Notes: generated by a model from the sequence alone, not told the origin. Positions 1 through 11,349 are shown, numbered from the stretch's first letter. The stretch: DNA of 64,000 bases from Reyranella sp. (GCF_017305915.1 NZ_JAFKJN010000006.1:124001-188000), one strand, 5' to 3'. Made by a program: numbers and translations.

Positions 1-844
1 CGACGTAGGGATAGAGGCTGATGCCGAGCCCGATCAGGCCCAGCGCGAACAGCGCCAGCGCGATCAGGAACGGCCAGTAGCTGCGCTTGTGGCGCAGCGC
101 GAAAAAGAAGGCGACCGAGGCGATGGCCACCAGCAGCGGCACCTGTGCGGCGAACAGCACCTGAGGCCATTCGAACCAGCGGCTGTAGTATTCGTGCGCG
201 AGGAACGGCGTCCAGGCGCTGACGACAGCCATGGCGACGATGGTGGCGATGCCGAAGCGCAGCGCCAGCGGATAGCAGCGCTCGAGCAGCGAGCCCTCGC
301 TCTTCATGATCAGCCAGGTGGCGCCGAGCAGCGCATAGCCGCAGACCAGCGCGATACCGACCGCGACGCTGAACGGCGACAGCCAGTCCCACCAGCCGCC
401 GCCATAGGCGCGGCCGTTCACCGCGATGCCCTGCAGCAGGCCGCCCAGCGTGATGCCTTGCGCCAGCGCCGCGACGGTCGAGCCGAGGATGAAGGCCGCA
501 TCCCAGTACTTGCGGTGGTTGGGATCGCGCCAGCGGAACTCGAAGGCGACGCCGCGGAAGATCAGCGCCAGCAGCATGGCGACGATCGGCGTGTAGAGCG
601 CCGAGAAGATCACGCCGTAGGCCACCGGGAACGCCGCCATCAGCCCGCCGCCGCCCAGCACCAGCCAGGTCTCGTTGCCGTCCCACACCGGCGCGATCGA
701 GTTCATCGCCCGGTTGCGGTCGCGATCGTCGAAGGCGGGAAACAGGATGCCGATGCCGAGGTCGAAGCCGTCCATCACGACATAGGCGAAGATCGCGAAG
801 GCGATGATGAAGGCCCAGATGGTCGGGAGGTCGATGGGGATCAT
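1..844 (-). CDS. cydB: Cytochrome bd-type quinol oxidase subunit II (3' part outside window)
   Basis: Subunit II of the membrane quinol oxidase that reduces oxygen to water. The reading frame starts at an ATG (complement of 842-844) and stays open to the left edge for about 281 codons, so the C-terminus is missing. The N-terminus has the family signature MDGFDLGIGIL after the first membrane helix, followed by the DRNRAMNSIAPVWDGNETW region and several hydrophobic helices. It begins 3 bases after the cydA stop, so the two subunits are co-transcribed and probably translationally coupled. The partner CydA looks like the cyanide-insensitive (CioA) branch, so cioB is an equally good name. Identity is confident; only the truncation limits the annotation. 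Confidence 0.95.
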   Translation of the reverse strand, partial: MIPIDLPTIWAFIIAFAIFAYVVMDGFDLGIGILFPAFDDRDRNRAMNSIAPVWDGNETWLVLGGGGLMAAFPVAYGVIFSALYTPIVAMLLALIFRGVAFEFRWRDPNHRKYWDAAFILGSTVAALAQGITLGGLLQGIAVNGRAYGGGWWDWLSPFSVAVGIALVCGYALLGATWLIMKSEGSLLERCYPLALRFGIATIVAMAVVSAWTPFLAHEYYSRWFEWPQVLFAAQVPLLVAIASVAFFFALRHKRSYWPFLIALALFALGLIGLGISLYPYV

Positions 845-847
845 GGC

Positions 848-2251
848 TCACCTCCGCTCGCCGCTGGCGACCGCGGGCGCCGGCGTGATGCCGGCCGCAC
901 GCTGCGGCTCGCGCCGCGGCCCCGGCTCGGCGGCCTGCGGTGGTGCCGCCATCAGGCGCAGCACGTAGGTGATGCCGGCGCCGAACACGATGAAGTAGAC
1001 GGCGATGAAGGCGAGCAGCGACGACGCCACCGCCGGCGCCTGCAAGGGCGACACCGACTCGGCGGTGCGCAGCAGGCCGTAGACCGTGTAGGGCTGGCGC
1101 CCCACTTCGGTCGTCACCCAGCCCGCGATCACCGCGACGAAGCCCGATGGGCCCATGACCAGCGCCAGCCGGTGCAGCCACGGCGAGTCGTAGAGCCTGC
1201 CGCGGATGCGCGCATAGAGGCTCCACAGCCCGAGCAGCAGCATCAACGTGCCGAGCCCGACCATGATCCGGAACGACCAGAAGACGATCGGCACCGGCGG
1301 CCAGTCGCTGCGCGGCAAGGTTTCGAGGCCCTCGAGCGGCGCGTCGAAGGAGTGCTTGAGGATCAGCGAGGAGAGCTTCGGCACCGAGATCTCGTAGTCG
1401 ACCCTGGCGTCGCTCATGTTGGGCCAGCCGAACAGCACCAGCGGCGCGCCGTCGGGATGGCTCCGGAAATGCCCCTCCATCGCCATGACCTTGGCCGGCT
1501 GGTGCTCGAGCGTGTTCAGGCCATGCTGGTCGCCGGCCAGGATCTGGACCGGCGCGGTGGCCGCGATCATGCCCATCGCCATCGAGAACATCACCCGCGC
1601 GCCCTCGGTCCTGTGCCCGGCGAGGAGATGCCAGGCGCCGACACCGCCCACCACCAGCGCGGTCGTGAGGTACGCCGCCAGCACCGTGTGCACCAGCCGG
1701 TACGGGAACGACGGGTTGAAGATCACCGCCAGCCAGTCGACCGGCACGAACTGGCCGTTGGCGGCGATGGCGTGACCGGTCGGCGTCTGCATCCAGCTGT
1801 TGGCCGCCAGGATCCAGAAGGCCGAGATGAACGTGCCGACCGCGACGGCCGCCGTCGCGGCGAAGTGCAACCCTTTGCCGACGCGGTTCATGCCGAACAG
1901 CATGACGCCCAGGAAGCCGGCCTCGAGGAAGAAGGCGGTCAGCACCTCGTAGGCCATCAGCGGCCCGACCACCGGGCCGGCCTTGTCGGAGAAGGCCGCC
2001 CAGTTGGTGCCGAACTGGTAGGACATGACGATGCCCGACACCACGCCCATGCCGAACACCAGGGCGAAGATCTTCAGCCAGTATTTGAAGAGGTCGAGAT
2101 AGACGGCGCGGCCGGTCCACAGCCACAGCCCCTCGAGCACCGCGAGATAGCTCGCCAGCCCGATCGTCAGCGACGGAAAGATGAAGTGGAAGGAGACGGT
2201 GAAGGCGAATTGCAATCGCGCGAGCAGCGTTGCGTCGAAGGCCTCGAACAT
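848..2251 (-). CDS. cydA: Cytochrome bd-type quinol oxidase subunit I (CIO type)
   Basis: Haem-carrying subunit I of the bd oxidase, 467 residues. His22 in the first helix (VSFHFIFPSL) fits the conserved axial haem ligand. Two acidic residues of the proton channel region are present (LMAYEVLTAFFLEAGFLG), as is the quinol-side segment GDQHG...QPAKVMAMEGHF. The signature GWVTTEVGRQPYTVYGLLRT has Tyr where Escherichia coli CydA has Trp after GRQP, and the Q loop is short. Both are features of the cyanide-insensitive CioA branch. The start has a GGAGAG Shine-Dalgarno sequence. The gene lies 14 bases downstream of the MocR-like regulator on the same strand, so the three genes may form one operon. 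Confidence 0.96.
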   Translation of the reverse strand: MFEAFDATLLARLQFAFTVSFHFIFPSLTIGLASYLAVLEGLWLWTGRAVYLDLFKYWLKIFALVFGMGVVSGIVMSYQFGTNWAAFSDKAGPVVGPLMAYEVLTAFFLEAGFLGVMLFGMNRVGKGLHFAATAAVAVGTFISAFWILAANSWMQTPTGHAIAANGQFVPVDWLAVIFNPSFPYRLVHTVLAAYLTTALVVGGVGAWHLLAGHRTEGARVMFSMAMGMIAATAPVQILAGDQHGLNTLEHQPAKVMAMEGHFRSHPDGAPLVLFGWPNMSDARVDYEISVPKLSSLILKHSFDAPLEGLETLPRSDWPPVPIVFWSFRIMVGLGTLMLLLGLWSLYARIRGRLYDSPWLHRLALVMGPSGFVAVIAGWVTTEVGRQPYTVYGLLRTAESVSPLQAPAVASSLLAFIAVYFIVFGAGITYVLRLMAAPPQAAEPGPRREPQRAAGITPAPAVASGERR

Positions 2252-2265
2252 GGGTTCTCTCCGTC

Positions 2266-3642
2266 TCAGACGATACGTGAGGCTCCGACTGGCGACTTCA
2301 ATGCGACACTTAGGACGTCGAGCGCGCCGGCCAGCTCGGCTCGGCTGCGTGCGGCGCCGAGCGCGATCCGGATCGCGTGCTCCGGCGCATCGTCGACACT
2401 GAAGCTGTCGCTGGTGACGACCGCAAGCCCCTGTCGCTGCACATGAGCGGCGAACTCCAGGCGGGTCCAGGCCGGCGGCAGGCGGAGCCAGACATGGTGG
2501 CCGCGCGGATGGGCGGCGTAGTCATGGCCGGCCAGCGCCTTGGCCGCGAGCTTCTGGCGCGCCGCGGCCTCGTTGGCGATCGCGGCGATGATCTCGTCGG
2601 CGCTGCCGTCGCCGAGCCAGCGCAGCACCAGCGCCACCATCAGCGGCGCCGGCATCTGCGCCACGGTGCGCAGCGCATTGGCCATCACCGCCGCCTCGGC
2701 GCGGCCCGGCGTCACCATGAACGACACGCGCAGGCCGGGCGCGATGCACTTCGAAAGCGTCGCGACATGCCAGGCGCGCTCCGGAATGAGCGTCGCGATC
2801 GGCGCTTGCTTGGGATCGAGCGCGCCGTAGGGGTCGTCCTCGAACAGCATCAGCCCACGCCGGGCGATCGCCGCCGCGAGCTGCTCGCGCCGCTCGGCGC
2901 TCAGCGTCACGGTCGTCGGATTGTGGATGGTCGGCACGAGATAGACGGCCCTGGCCTTGTGCCGCCTGGCCGCCTCCTCGAGCGCCGCCGGGATCATGCC
3001 GCCGCGATCGGCCGCGACGCCGACCAGCTTCACGCCGGCCGCGCCGGCCGCCGACTTGAAGCCGGGATAGGTGAGCCGGTCGGTCAGCACCGTGTCGCCC
3101 GGCCTGGTGAGCGCCAGCAGCAGGCAGACCAGCGCCGGCTGCGTACCGGGGAAGATCAGCAGTCGCTCGGCCGCCGCGGTGCGCACGCGGCGGCGCAGCC
3201 AGCCGGCGGCGATGCCGCGATCGGTCTCGCTGCCACCCGGCTGCTGGTAGCTCAGGAAATCCGTCAGCCCATAGTCGCGCCGCAAGCCCTCGAGCCCGCG
3301 CAAGAGGCGGCCGTCGAGATCGGCCTCGAGCGGCTCGGGCGGCAGGTTCATCGACAGGTCGATCGAGAGCCCGGCCGCCGCGGCGCGCGGCGCGCGGGCG
3401 GCACTCTCGGCGACGAACGTCCCCTGCCCGACCCGCGCCTCGGTGAGGCCGCGGCGCCGCGCCTCGTTGTAGGCGCGGGTGACGGTGGTGAGGTCGACGC
3501 CCAGCGCCGAGGCGAGCGCGCGATGGGTCGGCAGCCGCTCGCCGCGCCGCAGCCGGCCGGAAGCGACGTCGGCGGCAAGTGCCTCGACGATGCTTTCGTA
3601 GACCGCGCCCGGGCGGTCACCGAGTGTAGGGTGCCAATCCAT
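2266..3642 (-). CDS. MocR-type transcriptional regulator (GntR HTH plus aminotransferase-like domain)
   Basis: Cytoplasmic PLP-binding DNA regulator, 458 residues. Residues about 8-78 form a GntR winged helix (SGRLRRGERLPTHRALASALGVD, then the wing GQGTFV). Residues about 100-455 form a fold-type I aminotransferase domain, with the probable PLP lysine in ATLSKCIAPGLRVSF and an aspartate in LFEDDPYGAL. MocR proteins normally control an adjacent gene in response to an amino acid or B6 vitamer. Here the neighbours are cydAB downstream and a divergent DUF983 gene. A spaced inverted repeat overlaps its own start codon (see 3639-3674), so it is probably autoregulated. The effector cannot be told from sequence. 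Confidence 0.92.
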   Translation of the reverse strand: MDWHPTLGDRPGAVYESIVEALAADVASGRLRRGERLPTHRALASALGVDLTTVTRAYNEARRRGLTEARVGQGTFVAESAARAPRAAAAGLSIDLSMNLPPEPLEADLDGRLLRGLEGLRRDYGLTDFLSYQQPGGSETDRGIAAGWLRRRVRTAAAERLLIFPGTQPALVCLLLALTRPGDTVLTDRLTYPGFKSAAGAAGVKLVGVAADRGGMIPAALEEAARRHKARAVYLVPTIHNPTTVTLSAERREQLAAAIARRGLMLFEDDPYGALDPKQAPIATLIPERAWHVATLSKCIAPGLRVSFMVTPGRAEAAVMANALRTVAQMPAPLMVALVLRWLGDGSADEIIAAIANEAAARQKLAAKALAGHDYAAHPRGHHVWLRLPPAWTRLEFAAHVQRQGLAVVTSDSFSVDDAPEHAIRIALGAARSRAELAGALDVLSVALKSPVGASRIV

Positions 3643-3674
3643 ACAATATACGTCTCTTGTCCTTGATTGTATGG
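3639..3674. promoter_or_regulatory. Probable MocR operator between the regulator and DUF983 gene
   Basis: A perfect 9-base inverted repeat, CCATACAAT (3639-3647) and ATTGTATGG (3666-3674), is separated by 18 bases. A further half-site-like ATACAAG lies at about 3690. The left arm covers the start codon of the MocR-like gene (complement of 3640-3642). The arms are AT-rich in an otherwise GC-rich background. Spaced repeats of this kind are typical MocR/GntR targets, so this is the natural candidate for autoregulation and for control of the divergent gene. The binding itself is inferred. Confidence 0.6.
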
Positions 3675-3713
3675 CCCATTGTCAGGATATACAAGCCGAC
3701 ACAGGAGGCCCCC

Positions 3714-4085
3714 ATGACGCTCGGTCTTGCCCTGAAGCGCGGATTTCTCGGCCGCTGCCCGGCCTGCGGCGAGGGCCATCTGTTCCGCGCCTTCGTCAAG
3801 GTCGCCGACCATTGCGAGTGCTGCGGCGAGGTCTTCCGTCATCACCGTGCCGACGACTTTCCGGCCTATCTGGTGATCGTACTGGTCGGCCACGTCGTGG
3901 TGCCGCTCGTCATGTGGGTCGAGATCGCCTACAGCCCGTCCTATTGGCTCCACGCCGCGCTGTGGGGACCGCTGATCCTGGCGATGGCGTTGGGCCTGCT
4001 GCAGCCGATCAAGGGCGCGGTCGTCGCGCTGCAGTGGCAGACCGGCATGCACGGCTTCGCCGCCGCGAAGCTCGCCCGCTCCTGA
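3714..4085 (+). CDS. DUF983 family small membrane protein
   Basis: A 123-residue protein with an N-terminal cysteine pair motif (GRCPACGEGHLF, then CECCGEVF), which looks like a zinc ribbon. Two hydrophobic helices follow (FPAYLVIVLVGHVVVPLVMW and a second near residues 83-100). This is the DUF983 layout; the family's function is unknown. The ATG at 3714 is preceded by AGGAGG at 3703-3708; a longer frame from 3657 would start inside the operator region and is less likely. It is divergent from the MocR-like regulator and likely controlled by it. Confidence 0.85.
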   Translation: MTLGLALKRGFLGRCPACGEGHLFRAFVKVADHCECCGEVFRHHRADDFPAYLVIVLVGHVVVPLVMWVEIAYSPSYWLHAALWGPLILAMALGLLQPIKGAVVALQWQTGMHGFAAAKLARS

Positions 4086-4234
4086 TCCAGGGCCGTCCAG
4101 CCAGAATCCGCGACGGGCCCGGACGCCTCCGATGCCGATTCCATAAGGGTTTTGTCGAGAATCCGGGAATCCGGCCCCACCCCCCTCGGCCGGACGCCGG
4201 CGGACGCTCCGGACGCCAGACTGCAACTTGTTTT

Positions 4235-5251
4235 CTAACCGAAGGTGTCGAACAGCTCGGCGATCGCCTTCCTGTCGAGGCCGGCGCGCAAGCAGGTCTC
4301 CAGCAGCACCCGCCCCTTGAGGGGATGCAGCCGGCCGCCCCAGATCAGGCCGGCCTCGCGCAAGGCGATCTCCGAGCTCGGGCCGGCGTAGGTCTTGCGC
4401 AGCATCGGCCCGCCGCCGGTGCGCGGGGAGATGACCGTCGGCATCGCCTTGGCGAGCCGCACCACATTGTCGACCGCCCGCTCCGGTACATGGCCGCCGC
4501 CCATCGCGGCGATCACCGCGCCGCGATAGCCGACCCGGTCGGACGCCGCGAGCATCAGCAGGACCAGCGGCAGCGCGTCATCGAGCGACGTCCAGAACAG
4601 CGCCACCGGCGCCGGCTTGCCGCCCGCGGTCCCGAGCTTGCGACGGGCGGCGACCACGGCGTCGCGCACCGGCATTGTCATCGGCACGACCCGGTCCTCG
4701 ACCAGCGCGGCCAATGGGCCGGCCTGGGTCGCCGCGAAGCCGTTGATGCGTGTCGGATGGACCTTGGCCACGTCGGCCGCGGCATAGACCTCGTCGAGCA
4801 TCACCGCGAGCACGCCCAGCGCTTTGGCGTTCTTGTAGACCCACGGATCGGCCGCGACGCGCACGGCCGCGAGCAGGTTGCCCGGCCCGTCGGGCGAGGT
4901 GAGCGACGGATTGCGCATCGCCGCGGTAACCACCACGGGAATGTCCAGGTCGAGCAGCAGGTCGAGCAGGAAGCTCGTCTCCTCCAGGGTGTCGGTGCCC
5001 TGCGTCACCACCACGCCGTCGGTCTCGAGGCCGCGGATCTTGGCGGCGAGCGTGTGGATCAGGTCGATGCCGAGCGAATGGCTGCCGACCCGCGACACCG
5101 TCTCGGCCTCGATCTTGGCCACGCCCTCGAGCAGCGGCACGGCGGCGACCAAGTCGTCGGCACCGAGGCCCATCTGCATGGCGCCGCTGGCATCGGGACG
5201 CGTGGCGATGGTCCCGCCCAGGGCGAGAACGTGAATGCGTGGCTTGGTCAT
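4235..5251 (-). CDS. L-asparaginase (asparaginase/glutaminase family)
   Basis: Hydrolyses asparagine to aspartate and ammonia, 338 residues. Both catalytic signatures are present: LALGGTIATR with the nucleophile Thr14, and VVTQGTDTLEET at about residues 82-92 with the Thr-Asp pair. The C-terminal segment TGGGPMLRKTY and the small C-domain complete the family length. No signal peptide is evident, so a cytoplasmic (type I-like) enzyme is likely. The start ATG shares one base with the stop of the preceding secreted-protein gene (TGATG), which implies co-translation. The frame extends upstream without a stop but has no family similarity there. Confidence 0.93.
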   Translation of the reverse strand: MTKPRIHVLALGGTIATRPDASGAMQMGLGADDLVAAVPLLEGVAKIEAETVSRVGSHSLGIDLIHTLAAKIRGLETDGVVVTQGTDTLEETSFLLDLLLDLDIPVVVTAAMRNPSLTSPDGPGNLLAAVRVAADPWVYKNAKALGVLAVMLDEVYAAADVAKVHPTRINGFAATQAGPLAALVEDRVVPMTMPVRDAVVAARRKLGTAGGKPAPVALFWTSLDDALPLVLLMLAASDRVGYRGAVIAAMGGGHVPERAVDNVVRLAKAMPTVISPRTGGGPMLRKTYAGPSSEIALREAGLIWGGRLHPLKGRVLLETCLRAGLDRKAIAELFDTFG

Positions 5252-5784
5252 CAGTTGAGCTTCAGCGACTTGAAGAAACGATTGGCGTCGGGGCCGCCGG
5301 TATTCGGGCCCATGAAAGCGAGCGACACGAAGCGCTTCTCCTTCACCACCACGAGCTGGCGCAAGCCGCTGCCGCTGGTCAGCGTGCCGGTCGACTCGAC
5401 CGCGGCGGCGCCGCCGATCTCGCGCCAGTCGGTCCTGGTCCACTTGCCGCCGTTGAGCTGCTTTGCGCGATTGTCGAGCGCCGACTGCAGCACACGCCGC
5501 GGCTCGCGGTATTCGACATCGGCGGGAAACAGCGCGGTCTGCGCGACGAAGGAGTTGCCGCCGGCCTCGAGGCTGTAGGAATGCAGCGCGAATGCCGTGC
5601 CGCGCGCCGAGACGTCGTTCAGGATCTTGTGGTCCGGAATGCCGGGCATCTCGACGGTGAAGGCGTTGCCTTCGACGCGCACGCCGTACCACTTGTCGGG
5701 AATCTGAAGCTTGCCCTGAGCGACGGCCAGCGACGGCACCACGAGCGCCGTCGCGACCATGAAAAAACGACGCGAGCCGATCAT
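5251..5784 (-). CDS. Small secreted protein of unknown function
   Basis: A 177-residue protein with a clear Sec signal peptide (MIGSRRFFMVATALVVPSLAVAQG, cleavage after AVA). The mature part is a compact, mostly beta-predicted domain containing FTVEMPGIP and a C-terminal RFFKSLKL helix. I do not recognise the family with certainty. The arrangement resembles small periplasmic proteins with a PsbP/DUF1795-like fold. It sits between hyuB and asparaginase with overlapping start and stop codons on both sides, so the three genes are one transcriptional unit. No catalytic motif is visible. Confidence 0.8.
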   Translation of the reverse strand: MIGSRRFFMVATALVVPSLAVAQGKLQIPDKWYGVRVEGNAFTVEMPGIPDHKILNDVSARGTAFALHSYSLEAGGNSFVAQTALFPADVEYREPRRVLQSALDNRAKQLNGGKWTRTDWREIGGAAAVESTGTLTSGSGLRQLVVVKEKRFVSLAFMGPNTGGPDANRFFKSLKLN

Positions 5785-7481
5785 GACCGTGCGCCGAACT
5801 TCGCTTTGGCCTCGGCTTCGCCGTAGTAGCCGCGAGCGATGTCGCGGGCGATCGCCTCGGGCTTGCGCTTCGCAGGGTCGCCGAAGCCGCCGCCGCCGGG
5901 CGTCTGGACGCGCACCACGTCGCCGACGCCGATCTCGATGTCCTGGTCCTTGCTGAGATGCGGCGGCCGGTAGGTCTTGTCGCCCTGCGTCACCTGCACC
6001 GTGTTGACGCCGCCCGCCGCGCCGCCCAGCACGCCCTGCGGACCGGTGCGGCCGTGGTCCATCACCATCGACACCCGCGCCTCGCCGCGGCGCAGCTTGA
6101 TCGCGTAGTTGATGCCGAAGCCGCCGCGATACTCGCCGGCGCCGCCCGAGCCCTCACGCAGCGAGAACTCCTCGAACAGGATCGGATAGAACTGCTCCAG
6201 CACCTCGACCGGCGGCATCTTGGAGATGCCGATGGTCGAGCAGCCGTTGCTGAGACCGTCGCCGCCCTGGAAGCCGCCGTAGCCGCCGCCGGTGAACAGA
6301 TACATGATGTAGCTGCGCTTGCGCTCGGGATCGTAGCCGCCGACGCCGAGATTGCCCGAGGTGCCGGCGGGTGCCGCGAACAGCAGGTCGGGGATCGCCT
6401 CGGTGAGCGCGGCGAACACCGCCTCGGCGATGCGCTGGCTGACCTCGGCGGCACAGCCCGACACCGGGCGCGGATATTTGGCATAGAGGAACGTGCCCTC
6501 GGGCTCGATCACCTTCAGAGGCTCGAAGGTGCCGGCATTGATCGGCACCTCGGGGAAGATGTGCTTGATCGCGAGGTAGATCGCCGACTTGGTGGTGGCG
6601 ATGACGCTGTTCATCGGCCCGCGGCAGGGCGGGCTCGAGCCGGTCATGTCGAAGGTGAGATCCTCGCCCTTCTTGGTGATCTTCATCCTGATCGTCAGCG
6701 GTTCGTCGACCACGCCGTCGCTGTCGACCTGGCTGGTGCCCTCGTAGACGCCGTCGGGGATCGCCGCGATCTTGGCGCGCATCTGGCGCTCGGCGCGATG
6801 ACGCATCTCGGCGATCGCCTGCTTCACGATGCCCGCGCCGTAACGGTCGATCAGTGCCGTAAGACGCTGCTCGCCGGTCGTGAGCGCGGCACCCTGGGCC
6901 TTGATGTCGCCGATGCGCTGGTCGGCGATGCGCATGTTGCTCATCAGGATGGCCAGGATCTCCTGGTCCATGACGCCCTTCTTCCAGAGTTTTACGGGCG
7001 GCAGCCGTAGACCCTCCTGCTCCACTTCCGTGGCGCTGGCGGAGAAGCCGCCCGGCACCATGCCGCCGATGTCGGGCCAGTGGCCGGTGTTGGCGAGCCA
7101 GGCGAACAGCTCGCCCTTGTAGAAGAACGGCTTCACGAAGCGCACGTCCATCAGATGCGTGCCGCCGAGATAGGGATCGTTGACGATGAACACGTCGCCG
7201 GCATCGACCGTGTTGCCGTAGTGGCTCTTCACCCGGTCGATCACCGCGCGGGTCGAGAACTGCATGGTGCCGACGAACACCGGCAGGCCGAGCTCGCCCT
7301 GGGCGATCAGCGAGCCGTCGATCGCATCGTAGATGCCGTCGGAGCGGTCCATGCCCTCGGAGATCACCGGCGAGAAGGCCGAGCGCACGAAGGCGAGGTC
7401 CATCTCGTTGCAGACCTGGATCAGGCCGTTCTGGATGACCGTCAGGGTGACGGGATCGAGGTTCGACATGATGTCCGACAT
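5781..7481 (-). CDS. hyuB: Hydantoinase B / oxoprolinase family protein (HyuB)
   Basis: A 566-residue protein matching the HyuB subunit of ATP-dependent hydantoinase/oxoprolinase enzymes, which open cyclic imides or amides. Landmarks are the N-terminal DPVTLTVIQNGL, the metal-site region VNDPYLGGTHLMD, the glycine-rich GTSGNLGVGGYDP and the C-terminal VQTPGGGGFGDP. The start could be M1 or M5 (MSDIMSNLDP). HyuB normally works with HyuA, which supplies the ATPase-like half, but no hyuA is present in this window. Upstream lies a family A repeat and then an acyl-CoA dehydrogenase. The stop overlaps the next gene (ATGA). Confidence 0.93.
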   Translation of the reverse strand: MSDIMSNLDPVTLTVIQNGLIQVCNEMDLAFVRSAFSPVISEGMDRSDGIYDAIDGSLIAQGELGLPVFVGTMQFSTRAVIDRVKSHYGNTVDAGDVFIVNDPYLGGTHLMDVRFVKPFFYKGELFAWLANTGHWPDIGGMVPGGFSASATEVEQEGLRLPPVKLWKKGVMDQEILAILMSNMRIADQRIGDIKAQGAALTTGEQRLTALIDRYGAGIVKQAIAEMRHRAERQMRAKIAAIPDGVYEGTSQVDSDGVVDEPLTIRMKITKKGEDLTFDMTGSSPPCRGPMNSVIATTKSAIYLAIKHIFPEVPINAGTFEPLKVIEPEGTFLYAKYPRPVSGCAAEVSQRIAEAVFAALTEAIPDLLFAAPAGTSGNLGVGGYDPERKRSYIMYLFTGGGYGGFQGGDGLSNGCSTIGISKMPPVEVLEQFYPILFEEFSLREGSGGAGEYRGGFGINYAIKLRRGEARVSMVMDHGRTGPQGVLGGAAGGVNTVQVTQGDKTYRPPHLSKDQDIEIGVGDVVRVQTPGGGGFGDPAKRKPEAIARDIARGYYGEAEAKAKFGARS

Positions 7482-7505
7482 GGCCTAATGCCTATCTCCT
7501 CAAAT

Positions 7506-7608
7506 CCCTCCCCATTCATATGGGGAGGTGGCGCGTCATACGCGCCGGAGGGGTCATGACCCCATCGCCCGCGTAAGACGCGGGCACTTCCCCATATGAA
7601 TGGGGAAG
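7506..7608. repeat. Family A palindromic element, copy A1
   Basis: About 103 bases bounded by related hairpins: CTCCCCATTCATATGGGGAG at 7508-7527 and CTTCCCCATATGAATGGGGA near 7587-7608. Inside are two smaller stems, GGCGCG-loop-CGCGCC and CCCGCGT-loop-ACGCGGG, around a central GGGGTCATGACCCC palindrome. The same architecture recurs at 29043, 36507 and 52398. It lies between hyuB and the acyl-CoA dehydrogenase. It has no coding capacity and resembles a MITE or REP-type element. Confidence 0.85.
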
Positions 7609-7617
7609 AAAGCTTTA

Positions 7618-8853
7618 TCACAGTTCGACATCGCCTTTCAGCAGGCGCTGCACGATCGAGCGGTTGAGGATCTCGTTGGTGCCGTCCGCGACATTGACGA
7701 TGCGAAGGCTGTGCCAGGCATGATGCAGGCCGAGCTCGTTGGTGAAGCCCATGGCGCCGTGGGTCTGCATCGCCCGGTCGACGGCCTTGTAGCCGACCTG
7801 CACCGAATAGGCCTTGGCCATGGCGAGCTCCTTCACCGCCGGGGAACCCTGGTCGAGCAGGGTGGCGACGTTGAGGCCCATCAGGTGGGCGCCGTGCAGC
7901 TCCATCGCGCTTTCGGCCAGCGGGAAAGTGACGCCCTGGTATTCGGCGATCGCCTTGCCGAAGGCCTTGCGCTGCTGGGCGTAGTCGAGCGCCTTCTCGA
8001 GCGCCCAGCGGCCGTAGCCGACGGCGCGCGCCGAATTGTAGATGCGCCCCAGCGACACGCCGTACAGCGCCGCCGCGAAGCCCTGGTGCAATTCGCCGAC
8101 GAGCTGCCACGGCTCGACCCGCACGTCCTCCAGCCGCAGCTCCGCCTCGTCGCCGCCGATATGGCCGAACAGCTTGATGATGCGCTGGACCTCGAAGCCG
8201 GGTGACGACGTCGGCACCAGGAAGGCCGAGATGCCGCCCTTGCGCTGAGCCGCGCGCTCCGGATCGGTGATGGCGAAGACGATGCAATAGTCGGCGACCG
8301 GCGAGTTCGACGTCCAGATCTTGCGCCCCGTCAGACGCCAGGCATTGCCGTCGGGCACCGCCTTGGTCGCGAGTGCCGCCGCATCGGAGCCGGCGCCGGG
8401 CTCGCTGAGGCCGAAGCACATCGAGGCCTCGCCCGCCATCATGGGCGCGAGAATCTTTTCCCGCGCCTCAGGCGTTACCTTCTCGAGCAGCCGGCTCGGT
8501 CCGAACGCCCAATGGCTGATCACGTACAGCATCAGCCAGTTCTGCGGGCCGCAGAGATGAAACAACGCCTCCCAGCCGACGTAGTAGGCAAGATGCGCCA
8601 ATCCGCCACCGCCCAGCGATTCGGGCACGCACATGTTGTAGTAACCGGCCTTGGCCGAGGCCCGCCGCACCTCGCTGATAAGACCCTTCAGTTCGTCGGA
8701 GAATCGCCCGTCCTCGCGATAGAGCCGGCGCGGATTCTCGAACAGGTCATGGTGCCTGTCATGACGGGGCAATACTTCCTTGCGCGCGAAGTCGGTCAGC
8801 CCGTCACGCACCGCGCGGATTTCCTCCGGCAACTCCCATGCAATCGCAGACAT
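7618..8853 (-). CDS. Acyl-CoA dehydrogenase family protein
   Basis: FAD enzyme oxidising an acyl-CoA thioester at the alpha-beta bond, 411 residues from the chosen start. Domains in order are the N-terminal helical domain, the middle beta domain with CFGLSEPGAGSDAAAL, and the C-terminal helical domain ending with QTHGAMGFTNELGLHHAW and ADGTNEI. I chose the ATG at 8853 because GGAGAG precedes it and the protein then opens MSAIAWELPEEI, as expected. A longer frame to 8910 adds an unrelated leader. The substrate is unknown. The gene is divergent from the molybdenum hydroxylase gene. Confidence 0.93.
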   Translation of the reverse strand: MSAIAWELPEEIRAVRDGLTDFARKEVLPRHDRHHDLFENPRRLYREDGRFSDELKGLISEVRRASAKAGYYNMCVPESLGGGGLAHLAYYVGWEALFHLCGPQNWLMLYVISHWAFGPSRLLEKVTPEAREKILAPMMAGEASMCFGLSEPGAGSDAAALATKAVPDGNAWRLTGRKIWTSNSPVADYCIVFAITDPERAAQRKGGISAFLVPTSSPGFEVQRIIKLFGHIGGDEAELRLEDVRVEPWQLVGELHQGFAAALYGVSLGRIYNSARAVGYGRWALEKALDYAQQRKAFGKAIAEYQGVTFPLAESAMELHGAHLMGLNVATLLDQGSPAVKELAMAKAYSVQVGYKAVDRAMQTHGAMGFTNELGLHHAWHSLRIVNVADGTNEILNRSIVQRLLKGDVEL

Positions 8854-8999
8854 CTGCTCTCCGGCGAACGAATGGGCATTATTCTTGCAGCGCGAGCCAT
8901 GGCGGACCACATATCAACGCGCCGGTGAACCGCGATACGAGACCGTTTTCGCGCTATAGTCGGCGGGAAATAACCCACCCCATTTTCGATGGACGGCTC

Positions 9000-11336
<2,337 letters not shown>

Positions 11337-11349
11337 TACTTTCCTCGGC

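Noticed and set aside
89..2446. 785-codon plus-strand frame over cydA/cydB
   Set aside because: Antisense to two confidently recognised oxidase subunits; composition only.
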